Positions 18,323 through 29,436 of a stretch of 64,000 nt of DNA are shown here, in pieces. A program made the position numbers and the translations under genes. Source of the DNA: Tritrichomonas musculus (Eukaryota; Parabasalia; Tritrichomonadida; Tritrichomonadidae); contig JAPFFF010000003.1 of the NCBI GenBank assembly GCA_039105265.1, positions 7,068,001 through 7,132,000 of the forward strand. The letters are read 5' to 3'. Position 1 is the first letter of the stretch. The number at the start of each line of letters is the position of its first letter. The notes below the pieces were generated by a model that searched no databases, was not told the origin of the DNA, and saw only the letters and a program-made list of their open reading frames with translations.

Positions 18323-18808
18323 TCAATTTTCTTTTTTCATCAAAATATCGAGGATTTTAATAATTTCATCATAATCAAGGTTTCCATTATGATCTTTATC
18401 AAAGTAATCGGCGTAAAATTTGATTGTTTTGTCAGAAACGTCTTTAAATAAAAACTTGAAAAATTGAATAACTTCAGATTCATCAAGAAAACCATTATGA
18501 TCAGTATCAAATTTCTCAAATAGGTTTTTATAAATAATTGAGGGGTCATCTTCAAGTTCACCAAGAAGAATAAATAAAGAATTGAATTCTTTAAATGAAA
18601 TGTTCCCATCTTTATTAATATCGCAAATTTCAAATGCAAGAGGTAAAAAAGCAGGATCAATATCATAGTTGGACATGAAAATTTTGGCTTCTTCAAGACT
18701 CAGTTTCCCATCCGAATTTTGATCAAAATGATCAAATATTTGTCTAGCTTTTGAACGTTCTTTTGGTGTCAACCGAATTGTTTGGGGCTGGTATGCTTTG
18801 GTGCTCAT
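18323..18808 (-). CDS. Calmodulin/centrin-like protein with four EF-hands
   Basis: A 161-residue protein with four canonical 12-residue calcium loops: DQNSDGKLSLEE (29-40), DINKDGNISFKE (63-74), DTDHNGFLDESE (about 101-112) and DKDHNGNLDYDE (about 139-150). All have acidic residues at positions 1 and 12 and Gly at 6, so all four should bind calcium. Length and spacing match the calmodulin/centrin/troponin C superfamily, but the sequence is not close enough to name one. It probably acts as a cytosolic calcium sensor. An Inr motif lies 13-19 bases before the start. The gene is on the same strand as the tetraspanin gene, with a 350-base spacer, so it is separately transcribed. Confidence 0.9.
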   Translation of the reverse strand: MSTKAYQPQTIRLTPKERSKARQIFDHFDQNSDGKLSLEEAKIFMSNYDIDPAFLPLAFEICDINKDGNISFKEFNSLFILLGELEDDPSIIYKNLFEKFDTDHNGFLDESEVIQFFKFLFKDVSDKTIKFYADYFDKDHNGNLDYDEIIKILDILMKKEN

Positions 18809-18820
18809 AATTTATATAAA

Positions 18821-18827
18821 ATAATGA
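18821..18827 (-). promoter_or_regulatory. Initiator (Inr) motif for the EF-hand gene
   Basis: TCATTAT on the minus strand, 13-19 bases before the ATG, matches TCA+1(C/T)(A/T). Confidence 0.55.
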
Positions 18828-19284
18828 TGGTCGTTTTATGAAAATAAAAAAACCGTTAATTTTTTTATTATATATTTTAAAAATTAATGAATAAAATTCT
18901 AATTAAATTATTAAATTATTATTTTTACTATATTTTTATTCATTTGCTAAATAAAAATTTTATTAATATTTTGTATTATTACGAGATATAGTTGTTAATT
19001 TATATTCAATGATTCTTATTGTAATCAATTTTTTTGAAAGAGTAAAATGTTATTTTGAATCTATATTTTTTTTACAACAAATTGAATATTATTCGGTGGA
19101 AATTTGAAAAATACCTTTCAAATTTTCAAAAAATTTTTTTCTGTTTATTTCATAAAACATATTACATAGCATCTTTTGTCCAATAAATTTCTTTTATATA
19201 TAAAACAATAGCAATAAGAATAAAACATTCAAATTTGTATTTACCGAACTTTTTGTTAAACAGAACGTTTAATTTTATATTTTT

Positions 19285-20481
19285 ATGTTTTTTATTCTTA
19301 TTTCAATATCAAAATGTGTTGGACCAATATTTTCAGTTCCAGGAATTCTTTATTCAAAATTATATTCCACTATTACGAATCCATTAAACTTCCCAGAATG
19401 CGAGAAATTCCCTAAATCAAAAACTCAAATATGGCCTATTCCAAATACGACTCAAACAACGTACGAAGAAAATTGGAAATGTATTTCAACTCTCCTTGAT
19501 ACAATTTCCTATGAAAATGGATCAATTGGAAGTCCAGAAGGAGTTATTATTGAATCAGATCCCATTACAAAATCCAAAGTTCCTTATTTTTCCAAATTTG
19601 ACAATACATTCCGAGTTTATTATGATTGGATTCATTTTTATACTGGTATCAACTCTACATTCCAGGCTCTCAAAGAAAAAATTCAGCATGAAGTTGAGCA
19701 AACAAAGAACCATGAAAAAGCAATAATTTCAGGGTACAGTTTAGGAGGGGCCTTTGTACGTTATTTCTTAACTCATTATGTCGATGAAGAGTGGAAATCA
19801 AAGTATATTGAGTCCGCAATGTTTTTTGCTGCTGGAGTTGGCGGCTCCTTTTTTTCATCAGCTTCTATCGGCGTTGGAAAAATGTTTGGAATTCTTGATA
19901 TGGACAAAAAAGCGGTTAATTCACCTTTTATTCGCCATATGCCATCGTTATATTCAATGCTTCCGAATTTTCCAACAAACAAGAGAAAATCAATATTCAA
20001 TGGACGTCCATTTGGCGCCTCTGAAATATTCAATGAAATGATAAAAATTTCAGAGGAATCAAAAGGTGAAATTATTGAATTTAAAAATAAAAATAAAGAA
20101 AATTTTTCCGTTAATTTTTCTGTGGTTATCGACGATACGTCTAAGAAAATTTATAATGCTAACTTGCCTTTCTTAGAAGAAGATATTTTGGATCCAGGCG
20201 TTCGTACCTTGATTGTCTTTAACTCAGGAATGAAAGTGATTTGCGGATTCAACATTACTCAAATAAACCCTCATCATTATGAATATGAGATTTTTGAATG
20301 TGGCGGCGACAATATAATTTCGTCCGACGGCGTTGAATATGCAAGCAAACATTGGAAAAATGTCGTTTTTCATGATTTTAATTCAACTGATCACAAGTTT
20401 TTACATGAAGAAATTTCATTCTCAAAAGAACTCGCTGATTATATAATCGAATTCATTGGAGATGATAACACAGAATTGTAA
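19285..20481 (+). CDS. LCAT-family phospholipase/acyltransferase
   Basis: A 398-residue alpha/beta-hydrolase of the lecithin:cholesterol acyltransferase (LCAT) family. A short hydrophobic N-terminus (MFFILISISKCVGP) suggests a signal peptide. The family's N-terminal VPGI motif is at 18-21. The nucleophile elbow GYSLGG is at 150-155 with Ser152; a late Asp in SSDGVEYASKHW and a His in STDHKFLHEEIS complete a plausible triad. Potential N-glycosylation sites (NTT, NGS, NST) agree with secretion. The family hydrolyses or transfers acyl chains of phospholipids at membranes; trichomonads have several members. The start codon is the first ATG of the frame and precedes the signal sequence. Which lipid is used cannot be told. 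Confidence 0.85.
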   Translation: MFFILISISKCVGPIFSVPGILYSKLYSTITNPLNFPECEKFPKSKTQIWPIPNTTQTTYEENWKCISTLLDTISYENGSIGSPEGVIIESDPITKSKVPYFSKFDNTFRVYYDWIHFYTGINSTFQALKEKIQHEVEQTKNHEKAIISGYSLGGAFVRYFLTHYVDEEWKSKYIESAMFFAAGVGGSFFSSASIGVGKMFGILDMDKKAVNSPFIRHMPSLYSMLPNFPTNKRKSIFNGRPFGASEIFNEMIKISEESKGEIIEFKNKNKENFSVNFSVVIDDTSKKIYNANLPFLEEDILDPGVRTLIVFNSGMKVICGFNITQINPHHYEYEIFECGGDNIISSDGVEYASKHWKNVVFHDFNSTDHKFLHEEISFSKELADYIIEFIGDDNTEL

Positions 20482-21652
20482 ACTTTAATAGTATCTAATG
20501 CAATTTTTTTTTGTTAAAATTATTACTTTTTTAAACAAGTAAAGAATCAATAAAACATTGACATTTTAAATAATTCATTAATTGAAAGAAGTAATTTGAG
20601 TTTTTCACTTGTTCAAGCTTCATTTATAGGTAAACTCATATTTGAAACTTTTTGATAGGTATTCTTTTTTTTTTAAAGAAGGGTAGAAAGTATTCCGTTT
20701 ACTTTTTTTAAAAAAGATGAGATGAAAAAAGTCCTTCAAAAAAGACTTTTCGATTTATATTTTGTTATATTACTTGTTTTTATAAGCATTTAGTATAATT
20801 ATTTCTTTTATTTTGAATAATAATGATATTTTATCAAGAAAATGATGAATTTAAATTTTGAAATTGAATACTTTCTCTCAATTTTAGGTTGCTTATTTCT
20901 CAAAATTGTACTGTGATCATTTCCATATGCATGGATAAAATTAGTTTATATATGCACCTAAATTAATCCTAAATTTTTTATAAAGTTTAAGCAGGTAGAT
21001 TTTTCTAGATGATTATTATTTCGATTATTTCAATAAAAATTACTATTTTATTTATATTAATAAATACATAATTGTATTTGATATATAATTAAACAACAAA
21101 TTTTAATTTTGATGATTTTTACTTTGATTATTGAAGTTATTCTGTTTTTTCCAAAAGATCATTAATTTAATTTTTTATCATAAAATAGATTTTAAATGTA
21201 ACAATAAATAGAAATAGTTATATTTTTAGTTACAATACCTTTTTGATTCTTAAAAAAATTATATAAAAATTTCAATGAAAAAATCACCTTTACGATAATT
21301 ATTTCACCTTTATAAACCAAAAAATAAATGCAAATATCTTTTTTTCTACCGTCAAAAAACATTTTATAATAACAAAATATTTTTATAATATTATATGAAA
21401 TGTATATATGCAATAAAAATTATCTGAACTTAATTTTTTGGAGGAATGCAAAAATCAATCTAAATTTTATCATAGTTTAAAATCGAGAGAAATAAAGATG
21501 CTTCTTCATTTGATCACTAACAGTAAATTTGACAACAATGAAAAGTCCAAGAATTCTCTCTTCTATTTTGATAGGAATGGTGATGTTCCTTTGAAAATAA
21601 ATATATCATAATGATGGATTTATTGTATATCTAAGTTTTCAAAATCAAAATA
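20482..21652. other. Gene-free AT-rich intergenic DNA
   Basis: No coding frame with natural composition was found on either strand. It contains an AAAGTCCTTCAAAAAAGACT-like small hairpin near 20730 and A/T runs. Confidence 0.6.
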
Positions 21653-21796
21653 AACTGCGAGTCATTTTCGCATACAATTCAATTTTTCTGAATATCATTG
21701 AATAATGAATAATAATCATCTCAATTTTGAAATAAAAATTATTGATTTTCAATAATTAATTGAAAATTGAATTGTATGCCCAAATGAAAAAAAGGT
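21653..21796 (-). mobile_element. TA-inserting 144-base MITE, copy 1 (inverted)
   Basis: Ends AACTGCGAGTC... and its diverged inverted partner are flanked by TA at 21651-21652 and 21797-21798. The body matches, in reverse orientation, the copies at 28609-28752 and 57238-57380, including the shared inner phrase CATACAATTCAATTTT and the core TCAAAATTGAGATGATTATT. The right arm is the most diverged of the three copies, so this insertion is probably the oldest. No coding capacity. Confidence 0.85.
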
Positions 21797-21845
21797 TACA
21801 TAAAATAAAGAAAATATGAATGAACATAAAAAAGTTAGTTAATTT

Positions 21846-23424
21846 TTATTGATTTAATTCAATTGAAAGCATTTTTTTGATATCTTCATTATTTGTTAAT
21901 TCAATGGGCGTCTTTTCATTCTTATTTTTTTCATCAACTTTAATTGCTTTATGTTTCATTAAAAGCTGAATAATTTCAATATTTTCGTTTTCAACTGCAC
22001 AATGCAAAGCAGTTTTTTCATCTTCATACTTGTGAGAAATATCTTCTTCTTTTAAGTACAGGGATTTGGCATTTATATCAGTATTTTGATTCGCTAGTAA
22101 ATACTTGACTACATCAATGTTGTTTTCTTTGACAGCAATTTGCAGTGGCGAAATTTCTGTTATTTCTTCTAAGTTTTCTTCTTCTTCTGTTTTCTTTTTT
22201 ATAATATTTACGTAATTTTTGATATTAACATCGATGTTTTGAAGTTTTGATAATTTTTCAATAATTTCTTTATTATTCATTTCAATTGCCATGTTCAATG
22301 GTGATTTATAAAATCAATAAAGATTGAATGAAATTAAATTTTGAGGTTAAAATGTGATAAAAATAAAATATAAAATTGCGTATAATGAGCAGATTCCTTC
22401 TTGAATTTGAGATATTACATGAATTGGTATATAATAATATATCTCTCCTTTTTCTTTTTTTGAAACAATTTCATCTCTGAAAAAATAATTATCATTCACA
22501 TATGTGGCCATTATGTTTGGATTAATATTTGAAGATGACAGTAAAAGGTTTATAATTTCATTATTTCCTATTTCAATTGCGTAAAATAATGGAGTCTTAT
22601 GAAAAACAAATATTAAATTTCATTCAAAAAGCATTTTTAAATGTCATTTTTAAATGCAATTTGAAACGAAATAACAATTTTTCAATAAAAACGTTTTTAA
22701 TATCTACTTTCTCATCATCACTCGTTTGTAATAAATTTCGCCATTTCACTAAATCATCTCTATATTTTTTCCCTACACTATATGTATCATTTTTCATAAA
22801 TATTCCAACCAAATTATGTATTGAACAATTAACATCGATGCTTTTACATCCTAATAAAAGCTGAATAGTTTTAATATTTTGCATCCTTATTGCTAAATAT
22901 AATGGAGTCTTAGATCTTTCTTTATGAATTGTGAAAATGCCAATTCTTTTCCTTATTATTAGAAAAGAGCCTATATTTGGGTTAATACCATCAAAATTTA
23001 ATAAACTTTGAATAGCTTCAAATTTTTGATGTTTAATTGCCAAATACAAAGGATTTTTTGTTTTGAAATATAAAAATTCTTCTTCTTTTTGGCATAATTT
23101 ATAGCCAATATTAACATTAATATTTTTACATGTAAGTAAAAGATCAATTATTTCATAATTTCCCTTTTCAATTGCTACATATAAAGCTGTTTTCGATTCT
23201 TTTTTATTATCAATATTTATTATTGATTGAATGTTTACATCAATTTCTCGATATTCCAATAAAAGTTTGATCATCATTATGTTTTCTTTTTCAACAGCCA
23301 TGAATATTGGCGTTTTCATTTCATCTTGCGTTCTGCAATTTATATCGAACTTTTTAAGAGAAAGAATAAATTTAACAAGTTCTAAATTTTCAGATTCGCA
23401 TGCATAAAGTAAAAGATTCTTCAT
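21846..23424 (-). CDS. Ankyrin-repeat protein gene, frame interrupted twice
   Basis: The ATG at 23424 opens a 266-residue frame of ankyrin repeats, for example LLYACESENLELVKFILSLK and TALYVAIEKGNYEIIDLLLT. After its stop at 22624, ankyrin sequence continues in another frame from about 22595 (TPLFYAIEIGNNEIINLLLS) and again from about 22310 to 21846 (AIEMNNKEIIEKLSKLQNID). About nine repeats are recognisable. The first interruption (22596-22692) looks intron-like: removing it joins DIKN to TPLFYA in frame. The second has no clear splice-like ends. So this is either a gene with unusual introns or a young pseudogene. Ankyrin repeats bind other proteins; no catalytic domain is seen, though such genes often derive from kinase-ankyrin relatives like the neighbour on the other strand. 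Confidence 0.6.
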
Positions 23425-23939
23425 TTTTTTATGTCTGTTTAAATAATTAATTAATAAAATATTAGATCTTTTGTTAAGATATTTAATTGCATTTTTGAAT
23501 ATTTTAACAGATTACTGGAATATTATTAAAGATAATTAAAGTATCAATAAAAACGTATATTTTACTTCAAGATTAAGTGAAATAATATATATGGTTAATA
23601 AAAAATATGTTAACCAAATAAAATTTTTATTTTTAATAAAAATAAAACTCAGAAATATTCTCAAATATTTGAGCAATCGGGTATGAGTAACGTGTTATTT
23701 TGTAAAGAGTTTCAGAATATTTCAATTAATAGAAAAATGATTTAATTTTAGTATTACTTCATAATAATTTATTCTCATTACCAATAATAATGAGAATTAG
23801 ATAATTTATTAAAATGATATTATACTATTAAAAAAATAAATATATATAATTATTTAATTTGCCAGTATTCTATCAAGATATCAGTATATGATGTTTTTTC
23901 TTTCAATTCAATTTTTGAAAAGAAAAAATTTGAATTAAC

Positions 23940-23944
23940 TCATT
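23940..23944 (+). promoter_or_regulatory. Initiator (Inr) motif for the TKL kinase gene
   Basis: TCATT, about 23-27 bases before the ATG at 23967, matches TCA+1(C/T)(A/T). It also argues against a start upstream of 23967. Confidence 0.5.
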
Positions 23945-23966
23945 GAAAAATCTATTTTACATAAAA

Positions 23967-26310
23967 ATGGACACAGAAGAAATCTTTGTAAATCTAAGTG
24001 ATTTTATGGCAGCTGGAGGAAACTTGGGTGAAGGTGGCTTTGGTAAAGTTTTTGTTGTAATAGAAAAGTCAACAAATAAACAATTTGCAGCCAAAGAACT
24101 TGATGCAACATCATATTTTCTCCCAAATGCACAAAAACTCCTTATTAGAGAAGTTATTAACTTAAGCAAACTCCATCATTCTGCGATTGTTAAATTTAAA
24201 GGTTTTAGCTTTCTTTCATTTAAAGATCCTCAAAGATGGCAACCAACTATTTTCACTGAATTTGTAGAAAATAAATCACTTCTTGGAATTTTGAGCCAAG
24301 AAAACCGTTCTTTGGCACCACTTGAATGGACAAACACCAAAAAGTTCATAAATATTCTTGGAATTGCATCAGCTTTGAAATATCTTCATCAAAATGAACT
24401 CATTCATCGAGATTTAAAGCCAGACAACATTCTCCTTGATGAGAACTATTATCCGAAAGTATGTGATTTTGGTTTTGCTCGAAATTCTAAAGGAATTAAA
24501 ACAAATGGAATTGGAACAAGAGACTATATGGCTCCTGAAATTTTATTTGGTGAAGATTATGATGAAAAAGTTGATGTCTATTCGTTTGCCATTCTTGTTT
24601 TTCAAATTATAACAGGACTAGAACCTTATCCAGGTATCGGTGAGTTCACAGTGAACATTTTAAATAGAATAATTAATGGAACTTTGAGGCCAAAAATACC
24701 TGAATACGTGAATGAAAAAATGAAAGAATTGATTGAAAAATGCTGGAGTTCTGATCCTTCCAAAAGACCATCTTTTGAAGAAATATTTTCAGAACTTTCA
24801 GAGAAATATAATGATTATCAAGATAATCTTGATGAAGATGAGGTCACAAATTATTTATACTGTTTGGAAGATGAAAATCAATCAAACATATTTGGACAGC
24901 AAGATGATTATGATCCATACAAAGAAATTGCTCGGTATTACTTGCTGAATGATAAGACAGGAAGTGTTCTTTGTGATGCTTGCTTAAAAGATAACATTAG
25001 ACTTATTAAATTTTTGCTATCACAAAAAGAAATTGATATCAATTCACTGTGCTATATTGAAAGAAATCAATTTTTTTTTTTTTTTTTTAATATGGCAGCT
25101 TTACATATTGCATGCATTAAAGAAAATGTTGAAATAGTCAAATTATTGTTAGCACATAATCAAATTAATGTGAATTTGAAATGCATTTTTTCACTTTTTT
25201 TTAAAATATCGTTTCTTTCAATTTTTTATGCAATTGCAGTTTTATTTCAAATGAAGGGATTTGCATTCTTATTTTTTTATGTAATTTCAATTAAAAAATT
25301 GATAAAGTTTTTCAAACAGTTTTATAAAACTGCTTTGCATATAGCATGCGAAAAAGGCAATGTTGAAATTGTTAAATTGTTATTAGCTCATCAAACAATT
25401 GATGTTAATGTTCAAATCATTTTATTTTTTGTGAAATTTGTGAAATTTCATTAACATTTTATAAAATTACATTTACTTTTTCATAAAGTTCAAATAAATA
25501 TTTTATGCAATTTGATATAGATTCATTCATCTAGTTTCAATTAAATTTTATTCAATTTTATATTATGATTTATGCTATTTCCTCCAAGTATTAAATTTAA
25601 TTTCACCAAATGCTTATAAAATTTTGAAAATCAATATTTCAAATATAATTACATCAAGCATTTTTATGTCATTTTATTTGATTTTAAATATCATTTTATT
25701 TTATTATTTATAACATTCCAATTTATTCTTTATACAATTCCAATTAGTTATTTTTTTATTTAATTTCAATTGATTTTATATGATATTTCTGTTTATTTTA
25801 TATCCAATTTCAGTTTACTTTATATGGAATTTCAGTTTACTTTATATGGAATTTCAGTGTATTTTATATAAAATTTATGTTATCTTTTATATGATTTCAT
25901 TTATGCTTTATGATATTTTGCTGAATATTAAATATAGTTTTAATCCATGCATTTAATACAATTTCATTGATCAGTTAATAAAATTTTGATATATATTTCA
26001 TGAAATTTCATGCTGAATATTTTTTTGTAATTTATATTATATATTTCATCCAATTTTTACCAATAATTTATGCCATTTCATTTTTATATTCACGAAACAG
26101 CTCTGCATATTGCATGTTCTAATGGAAATAGTAAAATAGTAAAATTGCTTCTAGGTCACAATGGAATCGATGTTGATATTAAAAATTATGTTGTTTTTTT
26201 TTATTAACCTGAAAATTATCTTTATTTGTTCATGAAAAAAGCCAATTGATGTTGCACAAAATCAAGAAATCAAAAACCTTATTTTAGAGTACAAATCTAA
26301 AACATTATAA
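23967..26310 (+). CDS. TKL-type protein kinase with C-terminal ankyrin repeats
   Basis: The kinase domain spans about residues 13-280 and has all key parts: glycine loop GEGGFG (21-26), ATP-binding Lys43, HRDLKPDN with catalytic Asp149, CDFG with Asp167, and YMAPE near 188. The set resembles tyrosine-kinase-like (TKL) kinases, which usually phosphorylate Ser/Thr. Ankyrin repeats follow: LIKFLLSQKEIDIN, ALHIACIKENVEIVKLLLAH, TALHIACEKGNVEIVKLLLAH, and after a stop at 25454 two more units at 26095-26310 ending in PIDVAQNQEIKNLILEYKSK. AT-rich spacers separate the repeats at the same place in each unit; the last (26190-26241) can be removed to keep the frame. The start at 23967 is the first ATG after the Inr; an upstream TTG is not needed. 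Kinase-ankyrin fusions are a large trichomonad family, probably signalling. Confidence 0.82.
25455..26094 (+). other. AT-rich spacer between ankyrin units of the kinase gene
   Basis: About 640 bases of low-complexity sequence with a short imperfect repeat around 25775-25870 (units contain ATTTCAGTTTACTTTATATG). It could be a long intron, an insertion or decay. No trichomonad-type 3' intron motif was found in it. Confidence 0.4.
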
Positions 26311-26568
26311 ATTGTGAAAAAAAGAATTTTAAAAATTTAAGATTATATTACACAATCGAAAATGTTTGATTTTGAAACTTAATTAATAAAAAATAATTTT
26401 TTTTTATAAGTGCACTCGTTTATTTTTTAAAGTGTCAAAAGCATTGTGTTAAAGTGTCATGCCGATAGAAATATCTCAAGTAATGTATAATTATAATGCT
26501 ATCAAACAAATACATTTATTATTTTTTTATAATACAATATAAAAATAAAGGCTTTTCATATTGATTTC

Positions 26569-26882
26569 TTAATTATCAGAGTTGTTGAGCGAAATTTCTG
26601 GCATTGCCTTTTCAACTCCGCCATAAACTTTTATTAAGTCATCCATATCAATTATTTTTTAAAAATATCAAATGATGATTTCTAAATATTAATAAACTTA
26701 ATACATTCATCAAATTTTGATTTCTCTATTATTTTTGTGAATAATTCATCGCCATTTTCCAATTCATCATTAACTGAATCAAATATTTCCTGATGAAAAA
26801 GATCTCGAAAAGCTCAGGAACAATAATCATCTATTTCATAACTATATTCTTCGTTAATAACTTTTTTCATTAATTTATCCAT
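26569..26882 (-). pseudogene. Relic of a small unassigned gene
   Basis: Between A/T-rich DNA, the minus strand from an ATG at 26882 reads MDKLMKKVINEEYSYEIDDY and then, past an in-frame stop, AFRDLFHQEIFDSVNDELEN. A later in-frame-like piece, MDDLIKVYGGVEKAMPE, ends with TAA at 26569-26571. Composition looks like protein and differs from the random background, but at least three stops or shifts break it. No family recognised. Confidence 0.35.
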
Positions 26883-27148
26883 TAATTCCTTGCATTAAAG
26901 CGCTTTTTTTTAGAAAGAAAAAGAAAATGTATTATAATAAAGCAAATGAAAAAGTCAAATATATTTAAAACAAATAAATAATTAATATTGAGCTTTTTTA
27001 ACCATCACAGCTTTAACATTAATAATGAAAAACTGTCTACTTTTCTTTCTTGGTGCTTTCTTCACCAGATGGAATGATTTTTTTTATATATTCAAGATAA
27101 TAATATGAACAAAAGTATTTTATAACCCAAAAGATTTTATGAAAAAAG

Positions 27149-29026
27149 CTAATGAAGGTTCTTTTGCACCGGAAACATGACAATCTTGCAGCTGCTGAAT
27201 GAATTCATGATAATTGACTCATCCATTGAATTCTCAATTTCAACTATCAGAAGTTGCGAACAAGATTCAAAAGCACTTTCATCAATTTTGGTGACACGAG
27301 CAGGAATAATGATGTTTTTAAGCTTTGAATGTACAAATGCATCCCTTTCAATTGTTTGAAGTTCAGAATTTGGTTCAAATTCGACTCGGAAAAGTTGTTT
27401 GCAATCGCCAAAAGAGCAATCGCAAATCTGCGTGACGTGCACTCGAACAAGGATTCTTGAGATATTTGAACAGTAGAAAGCATAACTTTCGATTTTTTTA
27501 AGTTCGGAATTTGGTTCAATTTCAACTCGATCAAGTTTTTTGCAATCAAAAAAAGCACCTTTTACATATATTTGTGTGACATAAGCTGGAATAAAGATTT
27601 TAAAGAGTTTTGTTTCTGAAAACACATGTTCTTCGATTGTTCGTAGTTTAGAATTTGGCTCAATATCAACTCGAGTAAGCTGTCTGCACTCAGAAAAAGC
27701 AGATCTACCAATTTGTGTGATGTGAGCAGGAATCAAGATTCTTTTGAGTTTAGAGCAAGAGAATGCGTATGCACGTATTATTTTTATCGTTTTTTGAATC
27801 TTCACATTGACAGTGTCTCGTGTACAAAAGACGAAATTGTCACAATAATTGTTCGCAGTGTCCGACTTTCCAATGATGATTTCCCCTCCAATGCTCAAGT
27901 ACCTCGCATTTCCATTCTCAACTTCGACTTGATTCAATTTAAATGCTCCGATGCACCATCCGTCATTCAGTTCAACTGAGCTTGCTGGAATCCTGATATT
28001 TGCAAGACACGTGCCTTTGAATGCTTCTTTTTCGATTGTTTGGAGCTCAGAATTTGGTTCAAATTCAACTCGGGAATGTTGTCTGCATCCAGAAAAAGCG
28101 CCTTCACGAATTTTCTTTACATGCGCTGGAATCAGAGTGCTTCCAATGTTTGAACGCAAGAATGCACGCATTCCGATGATTTTGATCGTTTTTGGAATCT
28201 TCGAAGATTCCAGGTATCCAAAAAACAAGCGTGTCATATTCTTTTTTCGTGATGTCTGACTTGCCAATGATACATTTTCCACCGACACTCGAATACATTG
28301 CATTTCCAGGCTCAACTTCAACATGACTCAACTTTTTGGCACTGACGCACCATTCATCATCCAGTCAAACTAAGCTCGCTGGAATCCGAAGACTTGTAAG
28401 TTTAAAACTTGAACATGATCTTTTTTCGATTGCTTGAAATTCAGAATTTGGCTCAAAGTCAATACTTGCAAGATGATTGCATGCTATAAAAGCGCCTTCG
28501 CATATTTTCTTGACGCGAGCTTGAATCAAAATGGACGAAAGATTCGAAAATGCGAATGCGTATTTCTCGATTATTTTAAGTTCAGAATTAGGCTCAAATA
28601 AAACTCTAAACTGTTTTTCATTTTTGCATACAATTCAATTTTCAATTTATTATTGAAAATCAATATTTATTTATTTCAAAATTGAGATGATTATTTTCAT
28701 TATTCAATACTATTCAGAAAAATTGTGTTGTATGCAAAAATGACTCACAGTTTAGTAAGTTGCTGACACCGAGAAAAAGCACTTTTACAAATTTGTGTGA
28801 CGTGCGATGGAATCACACTGCTTGTGAGTTTTGAATTTGAAAATGCTTCTGTCCAGATTACTTGAAGTTCTGAATTTGGTTCAAATTTTACCGATTCCAC
28901 ATTAGAATTTTTAAATGCTTCATATGAGATGCTTGTTACAATGTATTTTGGTGATTCATGCTTGATCAAACGAGGAATAATTATTTCTTGTTTATTACTT
29001 TGGCATCGAATAAGGGCTGCAGTCAT
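27149..29026 (-). pseudogene. BspA-like leucine-rich-repeat gene, broken by a MITE
   Basis: The minus strand encodes about 20 LRR_5 (BspA-type) units of the form I-P-A-H-V-T-x-I-x-x-x-A-F-x-x-C-x-x-L, for example LFRVEFEPNSELQTIERDAF. It is not functional as it stands: a 144-base MITE sits at 28609-28752; an in-frame TGA lies at about 28370 (ASLV then LDDEWC); and a frameshift near 28210 separates the 391-residue open part (27149-28324) from the rest. Removing the MITE and one TA restores the frame exactly (CQQLT then RVLFEPNS). The N-terminus has no signal peptide and no C-terminal membrane segment is seen, so it belongs to the intracellular or kinase-linked LRR class rather than the surface BspA class. 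The gene may start further upstream. Confidence 0.8.
28609..28752 (+). mobile_element. TA-inserting 144-base MITE, copy 2, inside an LRR gene
   Basis: TA at 28607-28608 and 28753-28754 flanks a body with inverted ends AACTGTTTTTCATTTTTGCA and its partner. Inner arms pair CATACAATTCAATTTT with the right arm; the core contains TTCAAAATTGAGATGATTAT, shared with the other two copies. Precise excision with one TA restores the LRR reading frame. No coding capacity; it would need a Tc1/mariner-type transposase supplied from elsewhere. Confidence 0.92.
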
Positions 29027-29436
29027 TTCTTGGCTGCCAATTACATATTCAATTCCTTCTAGTAACTATTTTAAACGGTTTCGCAAATGATTTTGAATGC
29101 ATTTTTGATAACTTTACAAAATTCGCAAATTCGCAACTTGCGAAAATTTTCGCAAATGATATAAAGCATAAAGGAAAATTAGATATTTATATGATTCAAG
29201 CTAACTTTAAGCTGCGAGAATAATTAATGTTAAATTATAATTTATGAAGTAAAAAAATATAAAATAAATATTATGCCTTCTGTATTGTAAAGATATGATT
29301 GGTTTGTAATTTTTTTTTTTAAAGAAAAATTTTAAAAAATTGAAACTTTTTGAGATAATAATTCAATGATAAAGATATGAAAATAGTCAATATTCTATCA
29401 TAAATTTCTTTTTATTCACAAAAATTCAATAATTAC
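29027..29436. other. Gene-free stretch with TTCGCAAAT motifs
   Basis: Repeated motifs TTCGCAAAT, CGCAAATTCGCAA and TTGCGAAAATTTTCGC at 29070-29160 mirror a similar cluster at 30337-30400, which ends GCGACATGCCTA. Such subterminal repeats are typical of hAT-type transposon ends. No gene seen. Confidence 0.45.
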
